Source: Amycolatopsis sacchari
GTDB taxonomy: Bacteria > Actinomycetota > Actinomycetes > Mycobacteriales > Pseudonocardiaceae
Assembly (NCBI RefSeq): GCF_900114035.1
Contig: NZ_FORP01000004.1
Span: 304,400 to 368,399 of the forward strand
Direction: 5' to 3'
DNA length: 64,000 nucleotides
The first letter of the stretch is position 1, and each line of letters starts with the position of its first letter. Below are positions 43,161 through 51,012 of the stretch, in pieces. A program made the position numbers and the translations under genes. The notes under the pieces were generated by a model. The model was not told the origin of the DNA. It was given only the letters and a program-made list of their open reading frames with translations, and did no database searches.

Positions 43161-43808
43161 CTACCTCGCGGGCTGATCCACCAGGCCTTCCGCCGTGCGG
43201 GTCACGTGGCGGGCGAGGCACGCCGCGGCGCGGTCGGCGTCTCGGGCCAGTGTGGCTTCTTCCAGCTCCGCGTGCTCGGCGACGTGATCACGGCCCGGGT
43301 TGCGGCGGCCCGACCACCGGCGCGCGAGTTCGCTCGCCGTCCAGAGCCGGTCGAACGTCTCCAGCAGCACGGTGTTGCCGCAGCCCTCGAGCAGCGCGCG
43401 GTGGAACACCCGGTGCGCCTCGGACCACGCGGCGCTCGCGAACTCGCCCTCCCCCGGCTCGAACGGCGGCGTGCGCGCGAGCCGGTGGTGTGCGGCGCGG
43501 ACGCGTGACTCCCAGTCGAGATCGCCCCGGGCGATCGCCAGCCGCAGCATCGCCGGTTCGACCGTGCTGCGCGCCTCCGCGATCTCCTGCCAGCGGCGGT
43601 CGGAGAACGACGGGACCGCGAAACCACGGTTGGGCAGCCGGTCGGCCAGCCCCTCCCCGGCCAGCCGCACCAGCGCCTCGCGCATCACGGCCAGGCTGAC
43701 TCCGTGCAGGTTCGCGAGTTCCTGGGGCTTGAGGGCCGCACCCGGAACGTGGTCCCCACGCATGATCTCGTCCCGCAGGCGGGCGTGGACCTGGTCGGAA
43801 AGGGTCAT
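43161..43808 (-). CDS. GntR-family regulator, FCD subfamily
   Basis: A 215-residue GntR/FadR-type protein: winged helix (LSDQVHARLRDEIMRGDHVPGAALKPQELANLHGVSLAVMREALVRLAGEGL) then an all-helical FCD domain with AHRVFHRALLEGCGN and DHVAEHAELEEATLARDADRA, holding the Asp/His residues that usually bind metal. The start is ATG 43808. It diverges from a PEBP gene across a perfect 16-bp palindrome at 43834-43849. Its last codons are shared with the repeat unit of array C. Confidence 0.92.
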   Translation of the reverse strand: MTLSDQVHARLRDEIMRGDHVPGAALKPQELANLHGVSLAVMREALVRLAGEGLADRLPNRGFAVPSFSDRRWQEIAEARSTVEPAMLRLAIARGDLDWESRVRAAHHRLARTPPFEPGEGEFASAAWSEAHRVFHRALLEGCGNTVLLETFDRLWTASELARRWSGRRNPGRDHVAEHAELEEATLARDADRAAACLARHVTRTAEGLVDQPAR

Positions 43809-43833
43809 GTCCCTGGAGTGTAGACGATCTGGC

Positions 43834-43859
43834 AGATAATCGATTATCTTTGCTATAGT
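43834..43859 (+). promoter_or_regulatory. GntR operator and -10 box upstream of the PEBP gene
   Basis: AGATAATCGATTATCT (43834-43849) is a perfect 16-bp palindrome. TATAGT at 43854-43859 is a good -10 box for the PEBP gene. The palindrome covers the expected -35/spacer, so binding of the divergent GntR protein would block transcription. Confidence 0.75.
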
Positions 43860-43900
43860 CGATCACGACACCAGTTGACCCAGGTGGAAGGAACAACCCG

Positions 43901-44437
43901 ATGACCGCGAACGACCCGTTCGCCCGCCTGCCCGAAGCGACCACGTTCACCGTCACCAGCCCCGGCCTGCGCGACGGCGGCCCGCTGCCCGCCGCGCAGC
44001 TTTCGGGCAGCCTGCCCGGCGGCAAGGACCTGTCGCCCGAGCTGTCCTGGAGCGGCGCTCCCGAAGGCACCCGCAGCTACGCCGTGACCGTCTACGACCC
44101 GGACGCCCCCACCGGTTCCGGCTTCTGGCACTGGGCCGTGGCCGACATCCCCGCCGACGTGACCGGACTGCCCGAGGGTGCCGGCGACGAGACCGGCAGC
44201 GGCCTGCCCGCAGGCGCCTACCAGCTGCCCAACGACGCGAGGGTGGCCCACTTCCTCGGCGCCGCCCCGCCCGCGGGTCACGGCCCGCACCGCTACTTCA
44301 TCGTCGTGCACGCGCTCGACGTCGAGCACCTCGGCGTCGGCCCCGAGGCCACCCCCGCCTACCTCGGCTTCACGATCTCCGGCCACATCCTCGGCCGGGC
44401 CGTGCTGACGGCGACCGCCGAAACCCCGGCGGCCTGA
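43901..44437 (+). CDS. PEBP family protein (YbhB/YbcL-like)
   Basis: A 178-residue phosphatidylethanolamine-binding-protein fold: KDLSPELSWSGAPEGTRSYAVTVYDPDAPTGSGFWHWAVADIP is the ligand-pocket signature (DPDAP and HW), and GPHRYFIVVHALDV is the second one. Bacterial members are cytoplasmic or periplasmic proteins of unclear role. No signal peptide is seen. Control by the divergent GntR protein is likely. A strong hairpin terminator follows at once. Confidence 0.9.
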   Translation: MTANDPFARLPEATTFTVTSPGLRDGGPLPAAQLSGSLPGGKDLSPELSWSGAPEGTRSYAVTVYDPDAPTGSGFWHWAVADIPADVTGLPEGAGDETGSGLPAGAYQLPNDARVAHFLGAAPPAGHGPHRYFIVVHALDVEHLGVGPEATPAYLGFTISGHILGRAVLTATAETPAA

Positions 44438-44444
44438 GCACGCC

Positions 44445-44476
44445 CCGCCGGAGCCCGTGACCGCGGGCTCCGGCGG
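44445..44476. terminator. Bidirectional terminator hairpin
   Basis: CCGCCGGAGCCCG (44445-44457) and CGGGCTCCGGCGG (44464-44476) make a perfect 13-bp stem with a 6-base loop between the converging PEBP and alpha/beta hydrolase genes. There is no U-run, which is usual for GC-rich actinomycetes. Confidence 0.8.
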
Positions 44477-44483
44477 ACGGCGC

Positions 44484-45317
44484 TCAGCGGCCGAGAAAGT
44501 CCAGCAGTGCGGTGTTGACCTCGTCGGGGTGGGTCCACGCGATGTTGTGCGGGCCCCCGGACACGGTCACGAACTCCAGGTCCTTGATCAGGCCGGGCAG
44601 CCGCGCCGCGGTGGCCTCGTAGGGCAGGATCCGGTCGGCGTCGCCGTGGACGAGCAGCACCGGCACGTCGATCTTGGGCAGGTCGTCACGGAAGTCCGTC
44701 AGCCACGTGTCGACACAGGCGTAGGCGGCGTGCGCGGAGGCCGCGACGGCGACGTTGAAGCTGTTCTGCCACGCCTGCTCGCTGATACGCGTGCCGAGGT
44801 AGGTGTCGACGTTGTAGAAGTTGTCGAGGAACTCCTTGAAGTAGGCCGGCCGGTCCTTGACCACCGCTTCCTTGATGCCCTCGAACACCGAGCGGTCGAC
44901 GCCCTCGGGGTTGTCGTCGGTCTTGAGCAGGTACGGCGGGATGGCTCCCATCAGCACGGCCTTGCGCACCCGCACCGAGCCGTAGGTGCCGAGGTAGCGG
45001 GTCACCTCGCCAGTGCCCATCGAGAAGCCGACCAGCACGATGTCGTCGAGCTCCAGGTGGTCCAGCAGCGCCTTGAGGTCCGCGGCGAACGTGTCGTAGT
45101 CGTAGCCGACGGTGGGCTGGCTGGACTGGCCGAACCCGCGGCGGTCGTAGGTGATGACGCGGTACCCGGCCTGCAGCAGCACGCGCTCCTGCTTCTCCCA
45201 CGAGTGCCCGTTCAGCGGGTAACCGTGGATCAGCACGACCGGCTGCCCCTCGCCGTGGTCCTCGTAGTAGATCTCGACGGCTTCCGAGTTCTGCTGTCCG
45301 ACGGTGATCCTGCCCAT
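44484..45317 (-). CDS. Alpha/beta hydrolase, haloperoxidase-like
   Basis: A 277-residue protein close to cofactor-free (non-haem) chloroperoxidases/esterases: LIHGYPLNGHSWEKQ (oxyanion), VITYDRRGFGQSSQP, nucleophile elbow VGFSMGTGEVTRYLG with Ser, LLVHGDADRILPYEAT with the catalytic Asp, and the His in VSGGPHNIAWTHP. It catalyses ester hydrolysis and, with peroxide and acid, perhydrolysis. It is downstream of dps in the same direction, which fits a stress-linked role, though that is inference. Confidence 0.9.
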   Translation of the reverse strand: MGRITVGQQNSEAVEIYYEDHGEGQPVVLIHGYPLNGHSWEKQERVLLQAGYRVITYDRRGFGQSSQPTVGYDYDTFAADLKALLDHLELDDIVLVGFSMGTGEVTRYLGTYGSVRVRKAVLMGAIPPYLLKTDDNPEGVDRSVFEGIKEAVVKDRPAYFKEFLDNFYNVDTYLGTRISEQAWQNSFNVAVAASAHAAYACVDTWLTDFRDDLPKIDVPVLLVHGDADRILPYEATAARLPGLIKDLEFVTVSGGPHNIAWTHPDEVNTALLDFLGR

Positions 45318-45350
45318 GACTTTTCCTTTCGGGGGTCGGGAAACCCGGGT

Positions 45351-45872
45351 TCAGCGGCGCGGCGTGCGGCCGGCCGCGTCGAGCATCCAGGCGTGCTTCT
45401 CCAGCGTGTCGATCACGCCGTGGACCAGGTCGGAGGTGGACGGGTCCTCGGCGTCGATCGCATCGTGCGCGACCCGCATGGTCGACACGGCGGCGTGCAG
45501 CCGGTTGGTGACCAGCTCGATCACCTCGGCGGTCGAGAGCTCGCCCGCCGGGAACGCGGCCAGCGTCGTGGTGGCGGCGACGGTGTCCGACCGGCCGTCC
45601 GGGGTGCCCCGCAACGCGCGGAGCCGCTCGGCGATGGTGTCGCTCGCCTCCCGCGCGGCGTCGGTGATGTCGTCCAGCTGCAGGTGCAGGCTGCGGAAGT
45701 CGGTGCCGACGAGGTTCCAGTGCGCCTGTTTCGCCTGCAGGTGCAGCTCGATCAGGTCGACGAGGATCAGCTGCAGGTTGCGGGCCAGCGCGGGTGAGGC
45801 GCTGAACCCCACGGTGCCCGAGGCGGGCAGCCGCCGGTTGCCGGTGGGGGTGGGCTGGTCGATCGCGGTCAT
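45351..45872 (-). CDS. dps: Dps-family DNA starvation/ferritin-like protein
   Basis: A 173-residue four-helix protein. The first helix has LILVDLIELHLQAKQAHWNLVG, with the conserved His and Trp of the Dps ferroxidase site. The next has FRSLHLQLDDITDAAREASDTIAERLRAL, with the Asp and Glu ligands. Dps dodecamers oxidise and store iron with peroxide and can coat DNA. It overlaps the small gene upstream by an ATGA and may be stress-induced with it. Confidence 0.9.
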   Translation of the reverse strand: MTAIDQPTPTGNRRLPASGTVGFSASPALARNLQLILVDLIELHLQAKQAHWNLVGTDFRSLHLQLDDITDAAREASDTIAERLRALRGTPDGRSDTVAATTTLAAFPAGELSTAEVIELVTNRLHAAVSTMRVAHDAIDAEDPSTSDLVHGVIDTLEKHAWMLDAAGRTPRR

Positions 45873-46195
45873 CTGGCTACCTCCGGGTTCCGTGTGAGTC
45901 CTGCGTTCGTGCTGACTCCAGACTTCCGTGCGGAGACCGGGAGGACCATGAGGTGTTCTTCAGAATTCCCGCGGCTTTCCCACACCCCGGCACTGTGGTA
46001 AACCCCAGGCCCGCCCTGGTGGGAACCGGCCATCAGGCGCCGCGCCTCCCGCACCTCGGACAGGCACTCGCCGAGCAGCCCGGCCAGCTCCGCCGGGGCG
46101 CTTTCCCCGGCCAGCTCCAGTCCGATGAGGACGTTCACCAGCCGGGACCGGACATCCCGCTGCCACGTCGGTTCGATTCGCTCGCTCACCAGCAT
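45869..46195 (-). CDS. Small hypothetical protein coupled to dps
   Basis: A 108-residue protein from ATG 46195 (MLVSERIEPTWQRDVRSRLV). The first 60 residues look helical (VNVLIGLELAGESAPAELAGLLGECLSEVREARRLM). The rest is polar and low in structure. The frame runs on upstream, but those residues are antisense to the LysR gene and are not believable. Its stop overlaps the dps ATG in an ATGA, the main support for its being real. No family recognised. Confidence 0.5.
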   Translation of the reverse strand: MLVSERIEPTWQRDVRSRLVNVLIGLELAGESAPAELAGLLGECLSEVREARRLMAGSHQGGPGVYHSAGVWESRGNSEEHLMVLPVSARKSGVSTNAGLTRNPEVAR

Positions 46196-46263
46196 GCGTT
46201 CAGGCTCGCGCTCCCGGCGGTGACCCGGTAGGGGCCAAAAGGCACGCAGGTCATCAGCTTTGG

Positions 46264-47202
46264 TTATGTCTCCAGCGCCGTCCGGTGCGGGTCGTCGGCG
46301 GGCAGCCACCAGCCCGGGGGCGCGGTCGTCCACCCGCGGCCGCGGGCGTAGGCCTCCAGCGACTCCACGACGTGCCGCACACCAGGCCTTTCGTCGTCCG
46401 CGCGGTGCAGCAGCGACCACGTCCACAGTGGACGGGGCCGGGCGACCGGGCGGTGCCCCAGCCCCGGCGGGACCGCCGCCGTGTGGCGTTTCGGGGAGGC
46501 CAGCACGGGCGAGTTGATCCGCCTGACGTGCGCGTAGAACGCCTCCCCCGTCACGCCGCCGTCGTGGATCTCCACGAGCTTCGCCCCCACGTGCGTGGCG
46601 AACTCGACGGCGTACCGGTTCCAGGACGACCAAGCCGACTCGTCCGCGTCGGCGAGCACCGTGACGCGTGCCGCGGGGACCGGTTCGTCCGTCGTCACGC
46701 CCGGGTAGACCGCGGGCAACGGCTCGGCCCAGATGAGGTGGGCGGAAAGCCCTTTCGCGGCGGCTTCCCGGGCCTCGATCCAGGCCAGCGCGAGGTCGAG
46801 CGTCCCCTCGGCGACGCGGTCGGCCTGCGTGTGGGACGGCAGCACCCAGTCGTCCACCCGCAGGGACACCGCCGGGGCGACCAGCGCGCGCAGGCCGTCG
46901 GGCAGCCAGCTCACGTACCCCAGCCGCAGCGGGCTCGCCGCCTCGGCCTCCTGCCGCACCCGCTCCCGCGCGCTGTCCGCCAGCGCGAGGATCTGCCGGG
47001 CGTCCGCCAGCAGCGCGCGGCCCGCCCCGGTCAGCTGGACACCACGGCGGTCGCGGAGGAACAGCGGCGTGCCGAGGTCCCGCTCCAGCGCGATGATCTG
47101 CTGCGACAGCGCGGGCCCGGAGATGTGCAGCCGCCGCGCGGCCCGGCCGTAGTGCAGCTCCTCCGCCACCGCCACGAAGTACCGGAGCTGCCGCAGTTCC
47201 AT
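46264..47202 (-). CDS. LysR-family transcriptional regulator
   Basis: A 312-residue LysR protein: MELRQLRYFVAVAEELHYGRAARRLHISGPALSQQIIALERDLGTPLFLRD is the DNA-binding part, followed by an effector domain. It starts at ATG 47202 and diverges from the MFS gene at 47309. The 106-bp gap holds no convincing palindrome that I can point to. Control of the MFS gene is expected from the layout. Confidence 0.92.
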   Translation of the reverse strand: MELRQLRYFVAVAEELHYGRAARRLHISGPALSQQIIALERDLGTPLFLRDRRGVQLTGAGRALLADARQILALADSARERVRQEAEAASPLRLGYVSWLPDGLRALVAPAVSLRVDDWVLPSHTQADRVAEGTLDLALAWIEAREAAAKGLSAHLIWAEPLPAVYPGVTTDEPVPAARVTVLADADESAWSSWNRYAVEFATHVGAKLVEIHDGGVTGEAFYAHVRRINSPVLASPKRHTAAVPPGLGHRPVARPRPLWTWSLLHRADDERPGVRHVVESLEAYARGRGWTTAPPGWWLPADDPHRTALET

Positions 47203-47308
47203 GGGCCGAGCTTAGGTCCGGCCCCCGACCTGCCGTGGGAAGCCGCGCTTACCAGTCCTCACGAGCAGGTCGTGGACGTGGGCGCGCGGGGCGCGTTGGC
47301 TGAACTCC

Positions 47309-48460
47309 GTGGTCGCGACAACGAACGGCAGCGCACTCCGCGCCGACTGGCAGCACGCCGCGCGGGGAGCGTCGGCCCTCGCGGTGGGGATGGGCGTCGG
47401 CCGGTTCGCGTACACGCCGATCCTCCCGCTGATGACCGCCCAGGCGGGTCTGACCGCGTCCGCTGGTGCCTCGCTCGCCACGGCGAACTACGTGGGCAAC
47501 CTGGCGGGTGCGCTCGTCGGGATGCTGGCGCCCCGGCTCGGGCGTTCGGTGGTGCTGCACCGCGCGGCGCTGGTCCTCCTGGTCGCCACGCTCGCCGCGA
47601 TGCCGTGCGCCACCGGGGTTCCCTGGTGGTTCGCACTGCGCCTGCTCGCCGGGGCCGCGAGCGGCGTGGTGTTCGTCTTCGCCGCCAACTCGGTGCTGGG
47701 CCACCTGCGGGACCACCTGCCGGGCTGGGGGTTCAGCGGCGTCGGCGCCGGGATCGCCCTGTCCGGCGCCGTGGTGCTCGTGCTCCGCGCCGCCGGGAAC
47801 TGGCGTTCCGCCTGGATCGTGATGGCTGTCCTCGGGTTGGTGCTCGCCGCCGCGGCGTGGCGCCTGCCGCCGCCTCCTGAGCCCGGCGGGGTGGTCGCGG
47901 CAGAACGGCCACGCACGCACCGGTGGTTCTCCGCCCTGTTCGTGAGCTACTCGCTGGAGGGCGTCGGCTACATCATCGCGGGCACGTTCCTCGTCGCGGC
48001 GATCGGGCAGGGCTCGCCAGGCTCGCTCGGGGCGGCGGCGTGGGTGCTGGTGGGCCTGGCCGCGGTACCGTCCTCGATCGGCTGGGCGTGGCTGGGCAGG
48101 CGCTGGACACGGCCCGGCCTGCTGCTGGCCGCACTGCTCGTGCAGGCGGTGGGCATCGCGCTGCCCGCGTTGTCCGGCGGTGTGGTCGCCGCGCTGGTCG
48201 CGGCCGTGTTGTTCGGCGCGACCTTCCTCGGGGTCAGCACGGTCGCCCTCGGCACGGGCACCCACCTGCGGTTCCCGCGCGCGGTCGCGCTGCTGACGGC
48301 CGGGTACTCGGCGGGGCAGATCCTCGGCCCGCTCGTCGTGGCACCGCTGCTGCACCACGGTTACCGGCCGGCCCTCGTGCTGGGTGCGCTGATCGTGTTC
48401 GCGTCCGCCGTCGCCGCGGCACTGCTGCGGATCGGCTTCCCCCACGAAGGTCCACAGTAG
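47309..48460 (+). CDS. MFS transporter, YbfB/YjiJ-like
   Basis: A 383-residue permease: ALAVGMGVGRFAYTPILPLMTAQAGLTASAGASLATANYVGNLAGALVG is the signature N-terminus of the YbfB/YjiJ family, and helices 2-12 follow to ALVLGALIVFASAVAAALLRI. The start is GTG 47309. The ATG-free N-terminus makes it slightly uncertain. The substrate is unknown. It converges with the XRE gene, with almost no spacer. Confidence 0.88.
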   Translation: MVATTNGSALRADWQHAARGASALAVGMGVGRFAYTPILPLMTAQAGLTASAGASLATANYVGNLAGALVGMLAPRLGRSVVLHRAALVLLVATLAAMPCATGVPWWFALRLLAGAASGVVFVFAANSVLGHLRDHLPGWGFSGVGAGIALSGAVVLVLRAAGNWRSAWIVMAVLGLVLAAAAWRLPPPPEPGGVVAAERPRTHRWFSALFVSYSLEGVGYIIAGTFLVAAIGQGSPGSLGAAAWVLVGLAAVPSSIGWAWLGRRWTRPGLLLAALLVQAVGIALPALSGGVVAALVAAVLFGATFLGVSTVALGTGTHLRFPRAVALLTAGYSAGQILGPLVVAPLLHHGYRPALVLGALIVFASAVAAALLRIGFPHEGPQ

Positions 48461-48464
48461 ACAG

Positions 48465-49316
48465 TCAGCGCCCGCCGGTCATCGCCCAGCTGGCGAGGAG
48501 GTTCAGCGCCCGCCGCGATTCCGATCCGGGCTGGGTGGTGTAGACGTACAGCGTCGTGTCCGGATCTCCTGGCAGCGTGAGGGTTTCGTACTCCACGGTG
48601 AGCTCGCCGACCAGCGGGTGCCGCAGCCGTTTCGAGCCGTGCGTGCGCTGGTGGACCCGGTGCTGCTCCCACCACTCGTCGAACTGGGGACTGCTCTCGC
48701 GCAGCTCCGCGACGAGGGCGGCCGTCGCGGCGTCCCCCGGGTCGCGGCCGACCTCGAACCGGAGGCTTTCCACCGCGGCCCTGGCCTGGTCCTGCCAGTC
48801 CACGAACAGCGACCGGGCGTCCTCGTCGAGGAACATCCAGCGCGCGTAGTTGCGCCGCGTCGCCGGCATGCTGTCGAAGTCGGTGAACAACGCCTTCGCC
48901 ATCCGGTTGGCGGCCAGCACGTCCGTCCGCCGCCCCAGGACCAGCGCGGGCTCGCCGTCGAGGGAGTCGAGGAGCTGGTACAACCCGGGCCGCACGCGCT
49001 GGACCGCGCGGGACCGCCGCGACGCGGGCGCGGCCGTGAGCCCGATCAGGTCCTCCAGGTGCGCCCGGCCCGCCGCGTCGAGCTCCAGCGCCCGCGCGAT
49101 CGCCTGCACCACGGCGGGCGACGGCGTGATGCGCCGCCCCTGCTCCAGGCGCGCGTAGTAGTCGGGCGACACCCCCGCCAGCATCGCGACCTCCTCACGC
49201 CGCAGCCCCGGCACGCGGCGCACCCGCCCGTCCTGCGGCAGGCCCGCGCGGGAGGGGTCCACCTGGCTGCGCGCCCGCCGCAGGAAGTCCGCCAGTTCAC
49301 GGTTGTTCTCGGCCAC
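48465..49316 (-). CDS. XRE-family regulator with MmyB-like ligand domain
   Basis: A 283-residue protein. The HTH is near residues 35-75 (LRREEVAMLAGVSPDYYARLEQGRRITPSPAVVQAIARAL). A PAS-like MmyB ligand-binding domain follows (LVLGRRTDVLAANRMAKALFTDF, RYARWMFLDEDARSLFVDW, LTVEYETLTLPGDPDTTLYVYT). This type often binds a fatty-acid-like ligand and guards a neighbouring oxidoreductase. Its GTG start lies inside the last 20 bases of the TetR gene upstream. Confidence 0.9.
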   Translation of the reverse strand: MAENNRELADFLRRARSQVDPSRAGLPQDGRVRRVPGLRREEVAMLAGVSPDYYARLEQGRRITPSPAVVQAIARALELDAAGRAHLEDLIGLTAAPASRRSRAVQRVRPGLYQLLDSLDGEPALVLGRRTDVLAANRMAKALFTDFDSMPATRRNYARWMFLDEDARSLFVDWQDQARAAVESLRFEVGRDPGDAATAALVAELRESSPQFDEWWEQHRVHQRTHGSKRLRHPLVGELTVEYETLTLPGDPDTTLYVYTTQPGSESRRALNLLASWAMTGGR

Positions 49317-49956
49317 GGACCCGATTGTCCCCGACGCCCACCGTTCGTGCCTGGACCTGCGAGTCCTGGGTTGGACCGGGTTCCCCGAGAATCGCCTCGG
49401 CCAGTACGTGCAGCGCCGCCTTCAGCCGGGTGGTTTCGCCGCGCTCCAGGAGTTCGAGGATCGGCGCGGAGTGCAGCCCCGCGAGCACCAGGTCGGCCAG
49501 CAGCGGGGCGTCGAGGTCCGGGCGTTGCGCCGCGATGAGCGAGCTGACGTGCTTGTGCCACACCGGGTACACCGGGTGGTCCTCACTGCCGGAGGTCGGT
49601 GGGACGGCCTGCCCGAGCGCGGCGAGCAGCCCCTTGTTGCGGCCCACGACGTCGACGACCGCCGAGAGGAACGCCAGCAGCCGCTCCCGGGGCGGGGCAC
49701 CGGGGCCCAGCGGCGGCGGCCCGCTCTCCACGGCCTCCGTCAGCTCCAGCGCACGTTCCCGCATCAACGCGACCATCAGGCCCATCCGGCTGCCGAACCG
49801 GTGGAACACCGTCCCCTTGCCCACCCCCGCCGCGGCGGCGACCTGCTCGATCGTCACCTCGTTCGGGCGGTGCCTGCTCAGCAGCTCCTCGGTGGCGTTC
49901 AGGATCGCGCGCCGGTTGCGCACAGCGTCGGCCCGCTCGCGGCGCTCCGGACTCAC
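49297..49956 (-). CDS. TetR-family transcriptional regulator
   Basis: A 219-residue TetR protein with HTH at about residues 20-60 (ILNATEELLSRHRPNEVTIEQVAAAAGVGKGTVFHRFGSRMGLMVAL). GTG 49956 has GAGGAGG a few bases upstream. It diverges from a zinc-binding dehydrogenase, with two palindromes in between that each match TetR operators. Confidence 0.92.
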   Translation of the reverse strand: MSPERRERADAVRNRRAILNATEELLSRHRPNEVTIEQVAAAAGVGKGTVFHRFGSRMGLMVALMRERALELTEAVESGPPPLGPGAPPRERLLAFLSAVVDVVGRNKGLLAALGQAVPPTSGSEDHPVYPVWHKHVSSLIAAQRPDLDAPLLADLVLAGLHSAPILELLERGETTRLKAALHVLAEAILGEPGPTQDSQVQARTVGVGDNRVRGREQP

Positions 49957-49982
49957 CCGTTCCTCCTCAGTGCCCGTAGACA

Positions 49983-50029
49983 ACTGGACCGTCGGTCCAG
50001 TACGTTTAACTGGACCGCGAATCCAGTTA
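49983..50029. promoter_or_regulatory. Twin TetR operators between tetR and the oxidoreductase gene
   Basis: Site 1 is ACTGGACC-GTC-GGTCCAGT (49983-50001), a perfect 8-bp inverted repeat. Site 2 is TAACTGGA-N7-TCCAGTTA (50007-50029), also perfect. Both share ACTGGA/TCCAGT and sit 25 bp apart centre to centre, between the TetR start (49956) and the GTG at 50044. Confidence 0.8.
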
Positions 50030-50043
50030 ACGAGGAGACTACC

Positions 50044-51012
50044 GTGCGACGCGTCCGGTACCACAGCTACGGCGGCCCTGAAGTGCTGCGGATCGAGGAG
50101 GCGGAGGTGCCGGAGCCGGGCACCGGCGAGCTCCGCCTCCGCACCGAGGTGATCGGGGCCAACTTCATCGACAGCCGGTTCCGGCAGGGCCTGGGCGCGC
50201 AGTACGGGCGCCCGATGCCCGCGGCACTGACCGGCGACGTCGTCGGCACGGTCGAGGCGGTCGGCCCCGGGGTCGACACGGGGCTGCTGGGTCAGCGGGT
50301 CGCGGTACTCAGCGAAGACGCCTTCGCGGACCACGTCATCGCCGACGCGCAGTGGGCCGCGCCCGTGCCGGACGGCCTCGACGACGGCGCGGCGAGCATG
50401 CTGCCGCTGGCCACGCCGGTCGCGCTCGGCACGTTGCGCGCGGGCCGGTTCACCGCGGGCGAGACGGTGCTCGTGCACGCGGCCGCGGGCGGGATCGGCC
50501 ACCTGGCGGTGCAGCTCGCGAAGCTCCTCGGCGCGGGCAAGGTGATCGCGACCGCCGGTTCGCCCGCGAAGCTGGAGTTCGCCAGGGCGCACGGAGCCGA
50601 CGTCGCGATCGACTACACCCAGGGCGACTGGGCCGACCAGGTGCGGGCGGCGGCACCGGACGGTGTCGACGTGGTGCTGGATTCGATCGGCGGTGACACG
50701 ACGACGCTGAGCGTGGACCTGCTCGCCCCGTACGGCAGGTTGGTGGCGTACGGCCTCGCTTCCGGCACGCCGGGCGAAGTCTCCGCACGGGCGCTCTACG
50801 CGCTGCGCACCGTCACCGGCTTCTCGCTGACCGCCTGGCGCGCGGCTCGCCCGGAGGAGGTCACGGCCGCCGTCGCCAAGGCCACCGGGTACTTCCTTGA
50901 CGGCAGCCTGCGCGCGACCGTCCACACGCGACTGAACCTGACCGAGGTCGCCAAGGCGCACCAGCTGTTCGACGAGCGCGCGCAGCTCGGCCGCGTCCTC
51001 CTCACCCCGTGA
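50044..51012 (+). CDS. Zinc-binding dehydrogenase/quinone oxidoreductase
   Basis: A 322-residue MDR protein of the quinone-oxidoreductase type: VRRVRYHSYGGPEVLRIEEAEVPEPG, GDVVGTVEAVGPGV, VLVHAAAGGIGHLAVQLAKLLGAGKVIATAGSPAK (NADPH-binding). No zinc ligands are seen, as usual in this branch. It reduces quinones or enones. GTG 50044 follows GAGGAG at 50032-50037. It is the probable target of the TetR protein, so it is likely induced by an electrophile. It overlaps the next gene's 3' end by 11 bp. Confidence 0.9.
   Translation: MRRVRYHSYGGPEVLRIEEAEVPEPGTGELRLRTEVIGANFIDSRFRQGLGAQYGRPMPAALTGDVVGTVEAVGPGVDTGLLGQRVAVLSEDAFADHVIADAQWAAPVPDGLDDGAASMLPLATPVALGTLRAGRFTAGETVLVHAAAGGIGHLAVQLAKLLGAGKVIATAGSPAKLEFARAHGADVAIDYTQGDWADQVRAAAPDGVDVVLDSIGGDTTTLSVDLLAPYGRLVAYGLASGTPGEVSARALYALRTVTGFSLTAWRAARPEEVTAAVAKATGYFLDGSLRATVHTRLNLTEVAKAHQLFDERAQLGRVLLTP

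Noticed and set aside
45869..46633. The 254-codon form of the gene before dps
   Set aside because: Everything upstream of 46195 is the shadow of the LysR gene. Only the last 108 codons are plausible.
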